Of a DNA stretch of 64,000 bases, positions 44,603 to 53,755 are shown in pieces; the first letter of the stretch is position 1, and each line of letters starts with the position of its first letter. Made by a program: the position numbers and the translations under genes. The stretch comes from Achromobacter sp. AONIH1 (GTDB lineage: Bacteria; Pseudomonadota; Gammaproteobacteria; Burkholderiales; Burkholderiaceae_B), in assembly GCF_002902905.1 (NCBI RefSeq), contig NZ_CP026124.1, positions 4,216,001 to 4,280,000 on the forward strand, read 5' to 3'. Below the pieces are notes generated by a model that saw only the letters and a program-made list of their open reading frames with translations, did no database searches and had not been told where the DNA came from.

Positions 44603-44624
44603 ACCGGCCCGGCTTGAATGGCAG

Positions 44625-44659
44625 ACAGGGCGGCCCTTGCGGGCCGCCCTGTTTGTCTT
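44625..44659 (+). terminator. Strong intrinsic terminator of the haemagglutinin gene
   Basis: A perfect 12-bp GC-rich stem (ACAGGGCGGCCC / GGGCCGCCCTGT) with a TTGC loop spans 44625-44652 and runs into TTGTCTT. It lies 22 bases after the stop codon and is the clearest Rho-independent terminator in the window. Confidence 0.9.
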
Positions 44660-45160
44660 GGCTTCGGCATTGAATAGCGCTTCTGTGGCGCTGATGGGCC
44701 GCAGGCCGCAGCCATCGGCTTCGCAGGCATTCGGGCAGGGCGCTTGCCTTGCGTGTTTTCCGAAACCGATGCCTTGGAAATTACGACAAGATTGCAGCCA
44801 GATTAATTTCCGTATCGCCGGCATCCGCCTCCTTCCGGACCCGAGATCAAGGGTTGTCAGCGGCTTGAGGGCGATTGAAGGCGTTTAGGCGGATATTCGC
44901 CTCAGAAGCCGAAAATCGCTGCTTGAACGCGCTGCGATACCGTCAGAAATGTAATTTGCTGCCAGCGACCGTGTTCACGAGAATCCGGCTTGTTCGCGCA
45001 CTGACCGATTGAATTGGTCTTGCGACGACGACGTGGGAGTGGCGTGGCGGCGGATCTGCGATGGTTTTCCCGAGCGAATCATGATCGTGCCGGCGGACCG
45101 CGCCGGTTTGTGTGTGCCGCGTTCTTGCCACTCCGGATTCGTGAAATGTGGAGAAAGGCC
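44660..45160. other. 500-base non-coding, less GC-rich intergenic stretch
   Basis: No convincing gene was found here. Base composition falls visibly below the surroundings (for example TTGGAAATTACGACAAGATT at 44774-44793 and CAGAAATGTAATTTGC near 44944). A small GGCG/CGCC hairpin occurs near 44892. It probably holds the promoter and leader of the methyltransferase gene. Together with that gene it looks like acquired DNA. Confidence 0.5.
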
Positions 45161-45859
45161 ATGCGCAGCAGACTCACGCATAAATTGAACAAGGTTATCT
45201 TCAGGCTGTCGCCAGTGCTGGCCGAGCGATGCAATATCGATTTCAAACTGGAGACGCCGAGCCGGGCGTTCATGGAAAACGAGATTTTCAGTTATGTGAA
45301 CCGCCTGGCTCGCGCGGCGAACCAGAGACACCGGCTGCTTTTTCTAGGGATGGACCGGTACAACTGGCACTATCCCAGATTGCTGCATGCCGTGGATTTT
45401 CATTCGATTGATATCAGACCGGAACGCGCCAAATATGGTCCTCCGGGGCGGCACATCGTCGGCGATGTGATGGACATGGCGAGACACTACGGCGAGGAGA
45501 CGTTCGATATCGTCGTTGCCAATGGCTTGTTGGGCTTTGGCGTGAATACGCCGCATGCTCTGCAAATCTTGTTGGCGCAGTGCCACAGGGTGCTCAAGCC
45601 CGGTGGATTGTTCGTGCTGGGCTTCAATGCGCGCGCCGATATCGTGCCGTTCCCGGTGACGCTGGATGAGGATATGTTCGACGAGTTCGCGCCGCCGATC
45701 GAAGGCGTCCGTGAGTCGCGGCACATGGTGGACGACGCCTACAAGCACCTGTATGTCTTCGCTGGAAAGACCGCTCACGACAGGCCGGCGGCCGGGAGCC
45801 GGCCTGCGGTGCAAGGGTGGGATGCTCCTCTGGAGCTTGCTCCCCTCGCGATGTCGTGA
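45161..45859 (+). CDS. Class I SAM methyltransferase-like protein with degenerate motif I
   Basis: This 232-residue protein has the second half of a Rossmann methyltransferase: HSIDIRPERA (motif II), IVGDVMDM, FDIVVANGLLGFGVN (motif IV) and CHRVLKPGGLFVLGFN (motif VI). The glycine-rich motif I is replaced by LLFLGMDRYNWHY, so SAM binding may be altered or lost. GGAGAAAGG just before the ATG at 45161 fixes this start over the upstream ATG 45146. The DNA is less GC-rich than its neighbours, which suggests transfer. The substrate is unknown; glycan or lipid modification would be typical. Confidence 0.75.
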   Translation: MRSRLTHKLNKVIFRLSPVLAERCNIDFKLETPSRAFMENEIFSYVNRLARAANQRHRLLFLGMDRYNWHYPRLLHAVDFHSIDIRPERAKYGPPGRHIVGDVMDMARHYGEETFDIVVANGLLGFGVNTPHALQILLAQCHRVLKPGGLFVLGFNARADIVPFPVTLDEDMFDEFAPPIEGVRESRHMVDDAYKHLYVFAGKTAHDRPAAGSRPAVQGWDAPLELAPLAMS

Positions 45860-45970
45860 ATGGAGCGCCGTGGCTATCCGATGAGCCTGGCTTTCTCGTT
45901 GCGACGGCGCTGTCGTGCGCGTTGAGTTCGCCGCCGGCGCAGGCCGTCTCGTAGCCGGCGGCGTGCCGCC

Positions 45971-47146
45971 TCAGGCCGCGCGGGCCCGCGCCGAAGCGGG
46001 AAAGTCCGGCAGCGAGATATCGCTATGTCCGGGCGTGACCCAGCGCACGCGTTCGCGGGTGGCGTCGATGCAGCCGCCTTCCTCGTACACGCCCTGCGGA
46101 TCGCGGATGCGCATCATGCGCGCCAGCACGGCGGCGGTGGCGTCGGGATCGGCCAGCGTCTGGCGCACCAGCGTCTTGACGCGGTCTTCGTCGATATAGC
46201 CCTTGCCCCGGGCGTCGGCGCGCAAGGCATGCTGCCAGTGATGGATCTCCACGCACTTGGAGGTCAGCGTGAAGGGCTGGTCGCGTTCCCAGAAATTATT
46301 GAACAGGCCGCCGCCCAGGTAGAACACCCAGGAGCCTTCATAGCCTTCCACGTCGGACGAAGCGGAGTCCGGATTGCGGAACCAGAGCCGGTCGCCCGGC
46401 ACGTAGAAGCGCTGCGGCAGCGGCTCGGCCAGCGAGCCGTATTCGTGCAGGAAGGTGTCGTGAAAGCGCCCGGACATCACCGCGCGCGTTTCCCACTGGC
46501 GCTGCAGGTCGCGCGCCAGCGCGGGATTGGCCTCTTCAAGCTCCTGGGCGATGCCCAGCACGGTGACGTATTCGGTCGCGCGGTAGCACGAGAAGGCGTA
46601 GAGCTGGCCCGAGGCCTCGGGCTGCGTGGCGCGGCGCAGGCCTTCGATGAGCGAGCGGCCGGGCAGGATGGTGAAGCCGCGTTCTTCGTCGTAGGTCCAA
46701 TAGCCCTCGGGGCGCTCGGCGTGCTCGGTGTCGAAGGCCAGGGCGGTCTTGCGCGCGGCCTGGACGATGCGGCGGCGGATGCGGACGGCGGACTCCAGCT
46801 CGGGCACGGACGGGAAGGGGAAAGGGACCGGGCTGCCCAGCATGGCCAGCAGGATCTCGCGCTCCAGCGCGCCTTCGTCGGCGCCGCTGTCCAGGCCCAG
46901 CGATTGCGCCAGGCCGGTGGTGTCGTGATCGGGCAGGTGTTGCGCCGCGAAGGCGGGCGCCAGGCTGGCCCGGCAGCCGGGCGCGGCGCCGTCCAGGTCC
47001 GTGCAGATCGTGATGTCCCGCAGGCGGGAGCGTGCCAGGAAGTCCTGGAGTTGCTGGCGGGCCGCGCCGGTCTGGGCGGCGTCCGCGGGAATGAGATGGA
47101 TGCCGCCCAGGTCCGGGCGGCTGGGGGAGTGCTGAACGTGAGACAT
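45971..47146 (-). CDS. Tgl-like protein-glutamine gamma-glutamyltransferase candidate
   Basis: From memory of family sequences, the C-terminal two thirds resembles the Bacillus spore transglutaminase Tgl. LYAFSCYRATEYV (candidate nucleophile Cys187) corresponds to Tgl LYAFECATAMVIV, and GDRLWFRNPDSAS followed by GYEGSWVFYLGGGLF corresponds to GDVLYFKNPD and the following segment. The Tgl glutamate next to the cysteine is Ser here. At 391 residues it is longer than Tgl (about 245) because of an extra N-terminal region with no signal peptide. The start at MSHVQH was chosen because an A+T-richer promoter-like region lies just upstream. Cross-linking activity is inferred. Confidence 0.62.
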   Translation of the reverse strand: MSHVQHSPSRPDLGGIHLIPADAAQTGAARQQLQDFLARSRLRDITICTDLDGAAPGCRASLAPAFAAQHLPDHDTTGLAQSLGLDSGADEGALEREILLAMLGSPVPFPFPSVPELESAVRIRRRIVQAARKTALAFDTEHAERPEGYWTYDEERGFTILPGRSLIEGLRRATQPEASGQLYAFSCYRATEYVTVLGIAQELEEANPALARDLQRQWETRAVMSGRFHDTFLHEYGSLAEPLPQRFYVPGDRLWFRNPDSASSDVEGYEGSWVFYLGGGLFNNFWERDQPFTLTSKCVEIHHWQHALRADARGKGYIDEDRVKTLVRQTLADPDATAAVLARMMRIRDPQGVYEEGGCIDATRERVRWVTPGHSDISLPDFPASARARAA

Positions 47147-47511
47147 GTGAGGCTCTGGAATGCAGCGTTGAACCCGGGAATCGCCGACGGCGGCCAGTGG
47201 CGCGGCGGTCGGCGGGACAGTTGATGATTGCAGATCCGGGGCTGGCGCGGTAGTAGCGGGTAATACAGGGTTAATACCCCCCTCGCGCAGCCGGGCCCCG
47301 ATCGCAGCGGGGCGGATTGTAGTCATGGCGCCTGACGCGCGCGTGTCATTTGACGGTCTGTAGCGGCCGGTTTGTGTCGTTGCCGCAACGCGGGGAAGTC
47401 CGGATTGGATTTTGCGCTTGCGCGGAATGAAAGCTTTATTACACAATTCAGTCGCAAATGCGAATGCCTTGCATTTGTATTTATCTGTTAAAGATCAAGA
47501 AAGGAACAACG
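47147..47511. promoter_or_regulatory. Divergent control region with candidate Fur site
   Basis: This 365-base region separates the Tgl-like gene from the siderophore receptor. CAAATGC (47455-47461) and GCATTTG (47471-47477) form an inverted repeat, and the stretch AATGCGAATGCCTTGCATTT has the A/T-rich hexamer look of a Fur box. It lies 35 bases before the receptor ATG. On the other side, repeated GGGTAATAC and GGGTTAATAC around 47249-47275 may be part of the minus-strand promoter. Confidence 0.45.
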
Positions 47512-49677
47512 ATGGCGACTGGCACCAGGCCCAGCCCTAGCCCCAGGCGCGCCCAATCCGTGGGCGCGGCGATGTTGATGATGGGAGCGGGGGCGGTCGC
47601 CCCGGCGCTGGCCCAGCAGCCGCAGCAACAGGTGGAATTGCCCGCCGTCACCGTGACGGCGACCGAGGTGAATGAATCCCCGACCGGCCCGGTGCAGGGC
47701 TTCGTGGCCAGGCGCGCCGTCACCGCCACCAAGACCGACACGCCGCTGATGGAAACGCCGCAGTCGATCACGGTGATCACGCGCGACCGCATGGAACTGC
47801 AGGGCGCGCAATCGGTGCAGCAGGCGGTGGGTTATACCGCTGGCGTCACCGCCGCCGCCTTCGGCGTGGACAACCGCGGCGATTCGGTCAAGATCCGTGG
47901 CGCCGATTCCACCCAGTACCTGGATGGCCTGCTCAATTCCGTCGGCTTCTACAACAACACCCGTCCCGATCCCTATGCGCTGGAGCGCATCGAGGTGCTG
48001 AAGGGGCCGTCCGGCATGCTGTACGGCCAGGGCGCCGTGGGCGGCATCCTGAACCAGGTCAGCAAGCGTCCGCAGGCCGAGGCCGCGCGCGAGATCGGCA
48101 TCAGCTACGGCAACTACCAGCGCAAGCAGATCCAGGCCGACCTGACCGGCCCGATCGATGAAGAAGGCAAATGGCTGTACCGCGTGGTGGCGCTGGGGCG
48201 CGACAGCAACGCCTCGATCAAGCACGTCAAGGACGACCGCTATTTCATCGCGCCATCGCTGACGTACCGGCCCAGCGCCAGCACTTCGCTGACGCTGCTG
48301 GCGAATTTCCAGAAGGACGACAGCGGCACCATGCTGGGCTTCCTGCCCTGGCGCGGCACGCTGTACGGCAAGCCGGGCGGGCGCATCCCGCAGGACTTCT
48401 TCGTCGGCGAGCCGGGCTTCGACAAGTACACCGCCGAGCAGCGCTCGCTGGGCTATCAGTTCGAGCACGCCTTCAACGATACCGTCACGGTGCGCCAGAA
48501 CCTGCGCTACACGCACAGCAAGGTCGATTACCGCAGCGTCTACACCGCCGGCTTCAATGGCGCCGGCCATGGCTGGGTGCCGGGCAGCGACACGCTGCTG
48601 CGCCGCACGATCTATCTGAACCAGCCCACGCTCGACCAGTTCGTGGTCGACACGCAGGGCCAGTTCAAGTTCGCCACCGGCGCGCTGCGGCATACGCTGC
48701 TGGCGGGCATCGACTACCAGCGATCCAAGCTCGCCGCCCGCCGTGGCGTGGGCGGCTCGGCCGCGCTCATCGACGTGTACAACCCGGTCTACGGCAATTA
48801 CACGCCGCCGACGTCCACCGTGCGCGTGCCCGACTCGCACGCCAACCAGACCGGCCTGTACCTGCAGGACCAGATGGAGTGGAACCAATGGCTGCTGATG
48901 CTGGGCCTGCGCCACGACAGTTCCAGGTCGTCCGTGGACGGCACGCCGTCCGGCAGTCGCGACGACAGCGAGCTGAGCAAGCGCTTCGGCCTGATGTACC
49001 GCTCGGCCATGGGCCTGAATCCGTACATCAGTTACGCGGAGTCGTTCCAGGGCGTGGCCGGCTTCAACAAGGCCAACGAAGCCTACAAGCCGTTGCGCGG
49101 CAAGCAGTGGGAGGCGGGCGTCAAGTACCAGCCGCCGGGCGAGAACCTGACGGTCACGGCCAGCGTCTTCGACATGATCGAGAAGAATCGCCAGGTCGCC
49201 GGCGTGGTCAATGGCCAGGCCGACACCGTGCAGGTCGGCGAGGCGCGCACGCGCGGCCTGGAACTGGAGGCCATGGCCTCGCTGGGCCGGATGGACCTGG
49301 TGGCCACCTACACCTACCTGAATCCCAAGATCACCAAGGGCACGGCCGCCGACCAGGGCCAGCGGCTGGCCAGCATTCCGTCGAACATGGCGTCGCTGTG
49401 GGCCAACTACCGCTTCAGCGCCTTCGGCGTGCCGGGCTTCCTGGCGGGCGCGGGCGTGCGCTACAACGGCCACAGTTTCGACGGCGTGGGCAACAACCGC
49501 GTCGAGGGCGTGACGCTGTACGACGCGGTGCTGGCCTATGACCGAGGCCCGTTCCGCGTGGCGCTGAACGTGACCAACCTGTTCGACAAGGAATACGTGG
49601 GCACCTGCATCGCGCGCGGCGACTGCTTCTACGGCACGCGGCGCACGGTGGTGGGCAGCGTGACCTATCGCTTCTGA
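47512..49677 (+). CDS. TonB-dependent siderophore receptor (ferrichrome/ferrioxamine type)
   Basis: This 721-residue outer-membrane receptor has a signal peptide (ending APALAQQ), a TonB-box region (AVTVTATE), a plug (ETPQSITVITRDRM, YALERIEVLKGPSGMLYGQGAVGG) and a barrel ending in VGSVTYRF. There is no N-terminal STN domain, so it is a transporter and not a transducer. A cysteine pair before the last strands (GTCIARGDCFYG) matches hydroxamate receptors such as FhuA and FoxA. AAGGAAC lies five bases before the ATG. The candidate Fur site upstream suits iron control. Confidence 0.93.
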   Translation: MATGTRPSPSPRRAQSVGAAMLMMGAGAVAPALAQQPQQQVELPAVTVTATEVNESPTGPVQGFVARRAVTATKTDTPLMETPQSITVITRDRMELQGAQSVQQAVGYTAGVTAAAFGVDNRGDSVKIRGADSTQYLDGLLNSVGFYNNTRPDPYALERIEVLKGPSGMLYGQGAVGGILNQVSKRPQAEAAREIGISYGNYQRKQIQADLTGPIDEEGKWLYRVVALGRDSNASIKHVKDDRYFIAPSLTYRPSASTSLTLLANFQKDDSGTMLGFLPWRGTLYGKPGGRIPQDFFVGEPGFDKYTAEQRSLGYQFEHAFNDTVTVRQNLRYTHSKVDYRSVYTAGFNGAGHGWVPGSDTLLRRTIYLNQPTLDQFVVDTQGQFKFATGALRHTLLAGIDYQRSKLAARRGVGGSAALIDVYNPVYGNYTPPTSTVRVPDSHANQTGLYLQDQMEWNQWLLMLGLRHDSSRSSVDGTPSGSRDDSELSKRFGLMYRSAMGLNPYISYAESFQGVAGFNKANEAYKPLRGKQWEAGVKYQPPGENLTVTASVFDMIEKNRQVAGVVNGQADTVQVGEARTRGLELEAMASLGRMDLVATYTYLNPKITKGTAADQGQRLASIPSNMASLWANYRFSAFGVPGFLAGAGVRYNGHSFDGVGNNRVEGVTLYDAVLAYDRGPFRVALNVTNLFDKEYVGTCIARGDCFYGTRRTVVGSVTYRF

Positions 49678-49827
49678 TCCGTCCGGCCCGCGCCATACCG
49701 ATTTGCTATTTCACCAGTCCATATAAGCACGCACAGCGCGCCCGGATCAGGTTTACCTTGGCGGGGTGGACATCGGAAGCATCGATATTCGGCTTCCCGA
49801 TGTCAGCCATCGAAAAGGGGAACCCGA

Positions 49828-50640
49828 GTGACAGAACATGCCATCGATCCGGCCTTCGCCATCGAAGAGGCCGCGCGCAGGCTGCGCGACGCGAAGATGA
49901 CCGGCGCGCAGTGCGAGCCGGTTTCCAGCCTGCTGTCCGGGCAGGATATCGAGGCCGCGTATGCCGTGCAGCAATTGAACGTGGAGCGTCGCATCGCGCG
50001 TGGGCAGCGGCTCATCGGCCGCAAGATCGGCCTGACCTCCATGGCGGTGCAGCGCCAGCTGGGCGTGTCCCAGCCGGACTATGGCGCCCTGTTGTCTGAC
50101 ATGATCGTGGGCGACGGCGCAATCCTGCCGCCCGACGGCCTGCTGCAACCGAAGGTCGAGGCCGAGGTGGCGCTGGTGCTGGGCAGCGACCTGGACCTGG
50201 ACGAGCCCAATGTCGCGGATGTATTGCGCGCCGTCGCCTTCGTGCTGCCGGCCATCGAAATCGTCGACAGCCGGATCAGGGACTGGAAGATCTCCCTGGT
50301 CGACACCATCGCGGACAACGCGTCCAGCGCCCGCTTCGTGCTGGGCACGCCGGCGATCCGGGCGGACGGCTTCGATTTCGCCGGGTGCGTCATGGAGATG
50401 ACGATCAACGATGCGCCGGCTTCCCGGGGTGACGGGCGTGCGTGCATGGGCAGTCCGCTGAATGCCGCCGTCTGGCTGGCGCGGCGCATGCGGCAATTGG
50501 GCACGCCGTTGCGGGCCGGCGATATCGTGATGACCGGCGCGCTCGGACCGATGTGCGCGATACGGCCGGGCGACCGGGTCATGGCGCGGATTGCCGGGCT
50601 GGGAACCGTGGGCTTCGAGCTGGGCGGGGCCGGATCCTGA
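49828..50640 (+). CDS. 2-hydroxypenta-2,4-dienoate hydratase family enzyme, GTG start
   Basis: This 270-residue enzyme of the fumarylacetoacetase fold (MhpD/BphE/TesE group) adds water to 2-hydroxypentadienoates released after meta ring cleavage. Metal ligands are in PKVEAEVALVLG (Glu111, Glu113) and a further glutamate in PAIEIVDSR. RKIGLTS and the length match the hydratases; related oxalocrotonate decarboxylases are very similar and remain possible. GTG follows AAGGGGAACCCGA. It heads the catabolic island, but no aldolase or acetaldehyde dehydrogenase gene for the next steps is in the window. Confidence 0.9.
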   Translation: MTEHAIDPAFAIEEAARRLRDAKMTGAQCEPVSSLLSGQDIEAAYAVQQLNVERRIARGQRLIGRKIGLTSMAVQRQLGVSQPDYGALLSDMIVGDGAILPPDGLLQPKVEAEVALVLGSDLDLDEPNVADVLRAVAFVLPAIEIVDSRIRDWKISLVDTIADNASSARFVLGTPAIRADGFDFAGCVMEMTINDAPASRGDGRACMGSPLNAAVWLARRMRQLGTPLRAGDIVMTGALGPMCAIRPGDRVMARIAGLGTVGFELGGAGS

Positions 50641-50785
50641 GGGCGGCGCCGGGCGCCGGGACGGGGCAGGGGCCTTGGTGATACCCCTGTCTTGCTGACG
50701 GGCGGGATCCGGCCTAGGCTGTTGAAAAAAGGTCTGCGAAGCCGTCGCGTCGACAGCCGCGTTGTGGGGGGAGGCAGGGCCGGAA

Positions 50786-51700
50786 ATGGACCTGAGACGA
50801 TTACAGGCGTTCGTCGCCATCGCCGAGCTGAAGAATTTCACCAAGGCGGCCGAGCTGCTGCACATCGCCCAACCGGCGCTGGGCCTGAAGATCCGCAAGC
50901 TGGAAGAGGATCTTGAACAGCAGCTGTTCGTGCGGCATTCGCGCGGCGTCATGATGACCGACGCCGGAAAATTCCTGCTGCCGCAGGCGCGGGCGCTGCT
51001 CGCGCAGGCCTCGGCCCTGAAGCAGGTCATGCGCGACTTCAGCTGTCCGCCGCATGGCCGGGTGGTCATGGGCGTGCCGCCGAATGTCATGGAAGGGATC
51101 ACGGGCATCATCGCCCGGCGCGCGATCCAGGAACTCCCGGACGTCAACCTGAACATGGTCGAAGGCCTGTCCCATACGCTGGAGGAATGGCTGGACGACG
51201 GCCGGCTGAATCTGGCCTGCGTGTTCGACGGCAGCGACGAGACCACGGGCAGGCCCGGACAGGTGCTGTACGAAGAGCCCTTCGTCTTCGTCGGCAATGC
51301 CGATGCGCTGCGGCCCGAGGATGGCCCGATCACGCTGGCCGAGGCGCTGCGCCAGCCGCTGGTGGTGCCGGCGGCGCCGCACCGGCTGCGCGCGCTGCTG
51401 GAAGACAAGGCGCGCGAGCTTGGCGAGCAGGTCCATGTGCGCTTCGAGGTGGAATCCGGTTCGATCATGAGCGATCTGATCGCGCAGAAGCTGGGATATT
51501 CCATCCTGCCGGCCAGCGTGGTCAGCAGCCGGGTCCAGCGCGGGGAACTGGCGATCCGGCCGATCTTCCAGCCAGACTGGTCCTGTACGCTGCGGCTGGT
51601 CTGGCCGCTGGGCGGCGATCTGTCCAGCGCGACGCAGGCCGTCATCAAGCTCGTGAGCGAGGTCGGCGAGGAAGCGCGCAAGTCGCGCGCCGGCGCTTAG
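50786..51700 (+). CDS. LysR family transcriptional regulator of the catabolic island
   Basis: This 304-residue LysR protein has an N-terminal winged helix-turn-helix (about 1-60: LQAFVAIAELKNFTKAAELLHIAQPALG) and a periplasmic-binding-like effector domain. The start MDLRRLQAF is normal for the family; an in-frame TTG at 50762 is less likely. It lies between the hydratase and dehydrogenase genes, pointing the same way. The likely targets are these genes and the reductase/dioxygenase divergent promoter, with an aromatic acid or pathway intermediate as inducer. Confidence 0.92.
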   Translation: MDLRRLQAFVAIAELKNFTKAAELLHIAQPALGLKIRKLEEDLEQQLFVRHSRGVMMTDAGKFLLPQARALLAQASALKQVMRDFSCPPHGRVVMGVPPNVMEGITGIIARRAIQELPDVNLNMVEGLSHTLEEWLDDGRLNLACVFDGSDETTGRPGQVLYEEPFVFVGNADALRPEDGPITLAEALRQPLVVPAAPHRLRALLEDKARELGEQVHVRFEVESGSIMSDLIAQKLGYSILPASVVSSRVQRGELAIRPIFQPDWSCTLRLVWPLGGDLSSATQAVIKLVSEVGEEARKSRAGA

Positions 51701-51872
51701 CGGCCCGCGCGCGCCAGATCATTTCGGCATGGCAGGCGAGCCGAGAGACTTCTGGACCGGCGCGCGGGGCGCGCATTAAGGTGTTCCTGCATTGCCGCAT
51801 GGGCCGCGCGGCGCGGCGCCGGCGGCATGCCTGGCGGACCCCGGTAGCGGTCCGCCTTGCGCGACACAGGAC

Positions 51873-52697
51873 ATGACGCAGATGGATATTCGAGGTGAAG
51901 TCGTCTTGATCACAGGCGGGGGATCGGGCCTGGGACGCGCGATCGTGGAACGCTTTCATGCGGAAGGCGCGCGGATCGCGGTATTGGAAAAATCCCCGCC
52001 CAAGGCCGGCGCGCTGCGTGAATCGCATCCCGACATCGTGGTGGTCGAAGGCGACTGTTCCCGTCTGGATCCCAATCAGCGGGCCGTGGACGAGACGCTG
52101 GCGCGGTACGGCAGGCTGGACGTCTTCATCGGCAATGCGGGCGTCTGGGACAACCGTACCGGCCTGCTGCAGCTGGAGCCCGAGCGGATCGGCCAGGCTT
52201 TTGACGAGGTCTTTTCGGTGAACGTCCGTTCGCTGGTTCTGGGCGCGCGCGCGGCGGCGCAGGCCTTGCTGCAAAGCCGGGGCAGCATGATCTTCACGCT
52301 GTCCAACGCCAGCTTTCACACCGGCGGCGGCGGTCCCCTGTACACGGCGTCCAAGCACGCCGCTGTCGGCCTGCTGCGCCAGCTGGCCTACGAACTGGCG
52401 CCGGCGATACGCGTCAACGGCGTGGCCCCGACGGCAATGGCTTCCGATCTGCGCAGCCCGGATTCCCTGTCGCGGCAGCCGGCGCGGGATCGTCCGGTCG
52501 ATCCCGCGAGCCGGGAGGCCGAGATCGCGGCGATGCTGCCGCTGAACTTCTATCCTGTCGCCGAGGACTATGTGGGGGCCTACCTGTACCTGGCGTCCCG
52601 GACCGCCGCCCGCGTCTGCACGGGCAGCATCATCGCGTGCGATGGCGGCATCGACATTCGCGGCATCCGTCCCGCCTCGGGCGTGGCGCCGGCCTAG
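51873..52697 (+). CDS. cis-dihydrodiol dehydrogenase (BphB/HcaB-like SDR)
   Basis: This 274-residue short-chain dehydrogenase restores aromaticity by oxidising a cis-dihydrodiol to a catechol with NAD+. It has TGGGSGLG (14-21), NAG (88-90), serines at 144 and 147, and Tyr157-x3-Lys161 (YTASKHA). VFIGNAGVWDNRTGL and RVNGVAPTAMASDLR are close to the biphenyl and phenylpropionate dihydrodiol dehydrogenases. A second ATG nine bases in is possible. It precedes and converges with the extradiol dioxygenase gene, as expected for the next pathway step. Confidence 0.9.
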   Translation: MTQMDIRGEVVLITGGGSGLGRAIVERFHAEGARIAVLEKSPPKAGALRESHPDIVVVEGDCSRLDPNQRAVDETLARYGRLDVFIGNAGVWDNRTGLLQLEPERIGQAFDEVFSVNVRSLVLGARAAAQALLQSRGSMIFTLSNASFHTGGGGPLYTASKHAAVGLLRQLAYELAPAIRVNGVAPTAMASDLRSPDSLSRQPARDRPVDPASREAEIAAMLPLNFYPVAEDYVGAYLYLASRTAARVCTGSIIACDGGIDIRGIRPASGVAPA

Positions 52698-52709
52698 CGC
52701 CGAACGGGT

Positions 52710-52732
52710 GCCGGGCGGGGTTCCCGCCCGGC
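52710..52732. terminator. Bidirectional terminator between convergent catabolic units
   Basis: GCCGGGCGGG and CCCGCCCGGC form a perfect 10-bp stem with a 3-base loop between the dehydrogenase stop and the extradiol dioxygenase stop. There is no T run, so it may need Rho or work only as a pause. Confidence 0.6.
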
Positions 52733-52745
52733 CATCCTGGGCGGT

Positions 52746-53741
52746 TCAGCGGCGCAGCGCATCCCACCAGGGACAGGCGCCTTCCATGACGTGGTGATTG
52801 CCGGGCAGAACCTGGACCGGGCCGCGCACGCCCCGCGCCGCGGCGTCCAGGCGCATGGCCAGCGCCTGCGCGCGCCCCTCGGGCGGCAGCCAGGCGCGCT
52901 CATGGCCCCAGAGGCTGGGACCGTCGCGCAGTTCGACCGGCTGCCAGGCGTCGGGAGCGATGTCGCGGCCGCCCCAGCCGTACTCCACCATGAAGCCGGA
53001 CGGGGTACGCGCATAGAACGAGGTCATCAGGTCGTTGCTGTGGCGTCCCAGGCTGACGCTGACGCAGTCGTCGGCGTCGGCCAGGTCCAGGCCCTGGCCG
53101 ACATCGTCCAGGCTGTAGGTCTCCACCATCAGGTGATGCAGCCTGCGGCTGATCCCGGTCTCGGCCAGCGCCAGGCTATGGTGCCGCGCGTTGGTGTGGA
53201 AGAAATAGGCCTTGAAGGGATGCAGCATGTAATCGCTCAGGCGGAATTCGAGCACGTCGACATAGAAGGGGAGCAGGTCTTCGATGCGTTGCGCCATGAG
53301 CACGACATGGCCCATGCCCAGCGGACCGGTGCGAAAGCCCGACATGGCGCGGCCGGGCCGGAATGCGCGATCCGCCAGCGCGGGATCGCAAAAGGCTTCA
53401 TGGCGGTTGCCCGACGGATCGAGGAAGCACAGGCCGCGCCCCACCTGGCGCCGGTCGGCGGCCGCCCGCGACATGGCCTCCACCCGGACGCCGGCCCGGT
53501 CCAGCCTGGCGGCGAGCCGTTCCAGCGCGTCGCCGTCGGCGACCTCCCAGCCGTAGAAGACGGCGCCGTCGGCGCTGCCCTGGTCCACCAGGATGCGCTG
53601 CTTGCGGTCGTCCATGCGGAAGGCCAGCGACGAGGCGGTGGCGTCCGCCACCTCCAGACCCATGATGCGCGGGCCGAAGACGCGCCATTCGTCGAGGCGG
53701 GTGGTTTCCACCCCGACATAGCCCAGGCTTTGCAGTAGCAT
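52746..53741 (-). CDS. Type I extradiol ring-cleavage dioxygenase (VOC/BphC-like)
   Basis: This 331-residue enzyme has two vicinal-oxygen-chelate modules and should cleave a catechol next to its hydroxyls with Fe(II) and O2. The Fe ligands are visible in the C-terminal module: His145 (GMGHVVLM), His203 (HHLMVE) and Glu253 (FMVEYGWG). The overall plan follows BphC/HsaC-type enzymes (about 290-300), with a longer C-terminal tail of about 50 residues. It is the last gene of the minus-strand operon reductase-hydrolase-dioxygenase, 14 bases after the hydrolase. Confidence 0.92.
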   Translation of the reverse strand: MLLQSLGYVGVETTRLDEWRVFGPRIMGLEVADATASSLAFRMDDRKQRILVDQGSADGAVFYGWEVADGDALERLAARLDRAGVRVEAMSRAAADRRQVGRGLCFLDPSGNRHEAFCDPALADRAFRPGRAMSGFRTGPLGMGHVVLMAQRIEDLLPFYVDVLEFRLSDYMLHPFKAYFFHTNARHHSLALAETGISRRLHHLMVETYSLDDVGQGLDLADADDCVSVSLGRHSNDLMTSFYARTPSGFMVEYGWGGRDIAPDAWQPVELRDGPSLWGHERAWLPPEGRAQALAMRLDAAARGVRGPVQVLPGNHHVMEGACPWWDALRR

Positions 53742-53755
53742 GATCGGCCTTTCGT

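Noticed and set aside
41750..44824. Second long minus-strand frame at the end of the haemagglutinin gene
   Set aside because: It is the same composition artefact, and it runs through the intrinsic terminator at 44625-44659.
44637..44888. Possible 83-residue protein after the haemagglutinin
   Set aside because: It starts inside the terminator stem-loop and has no ribosome binding site.
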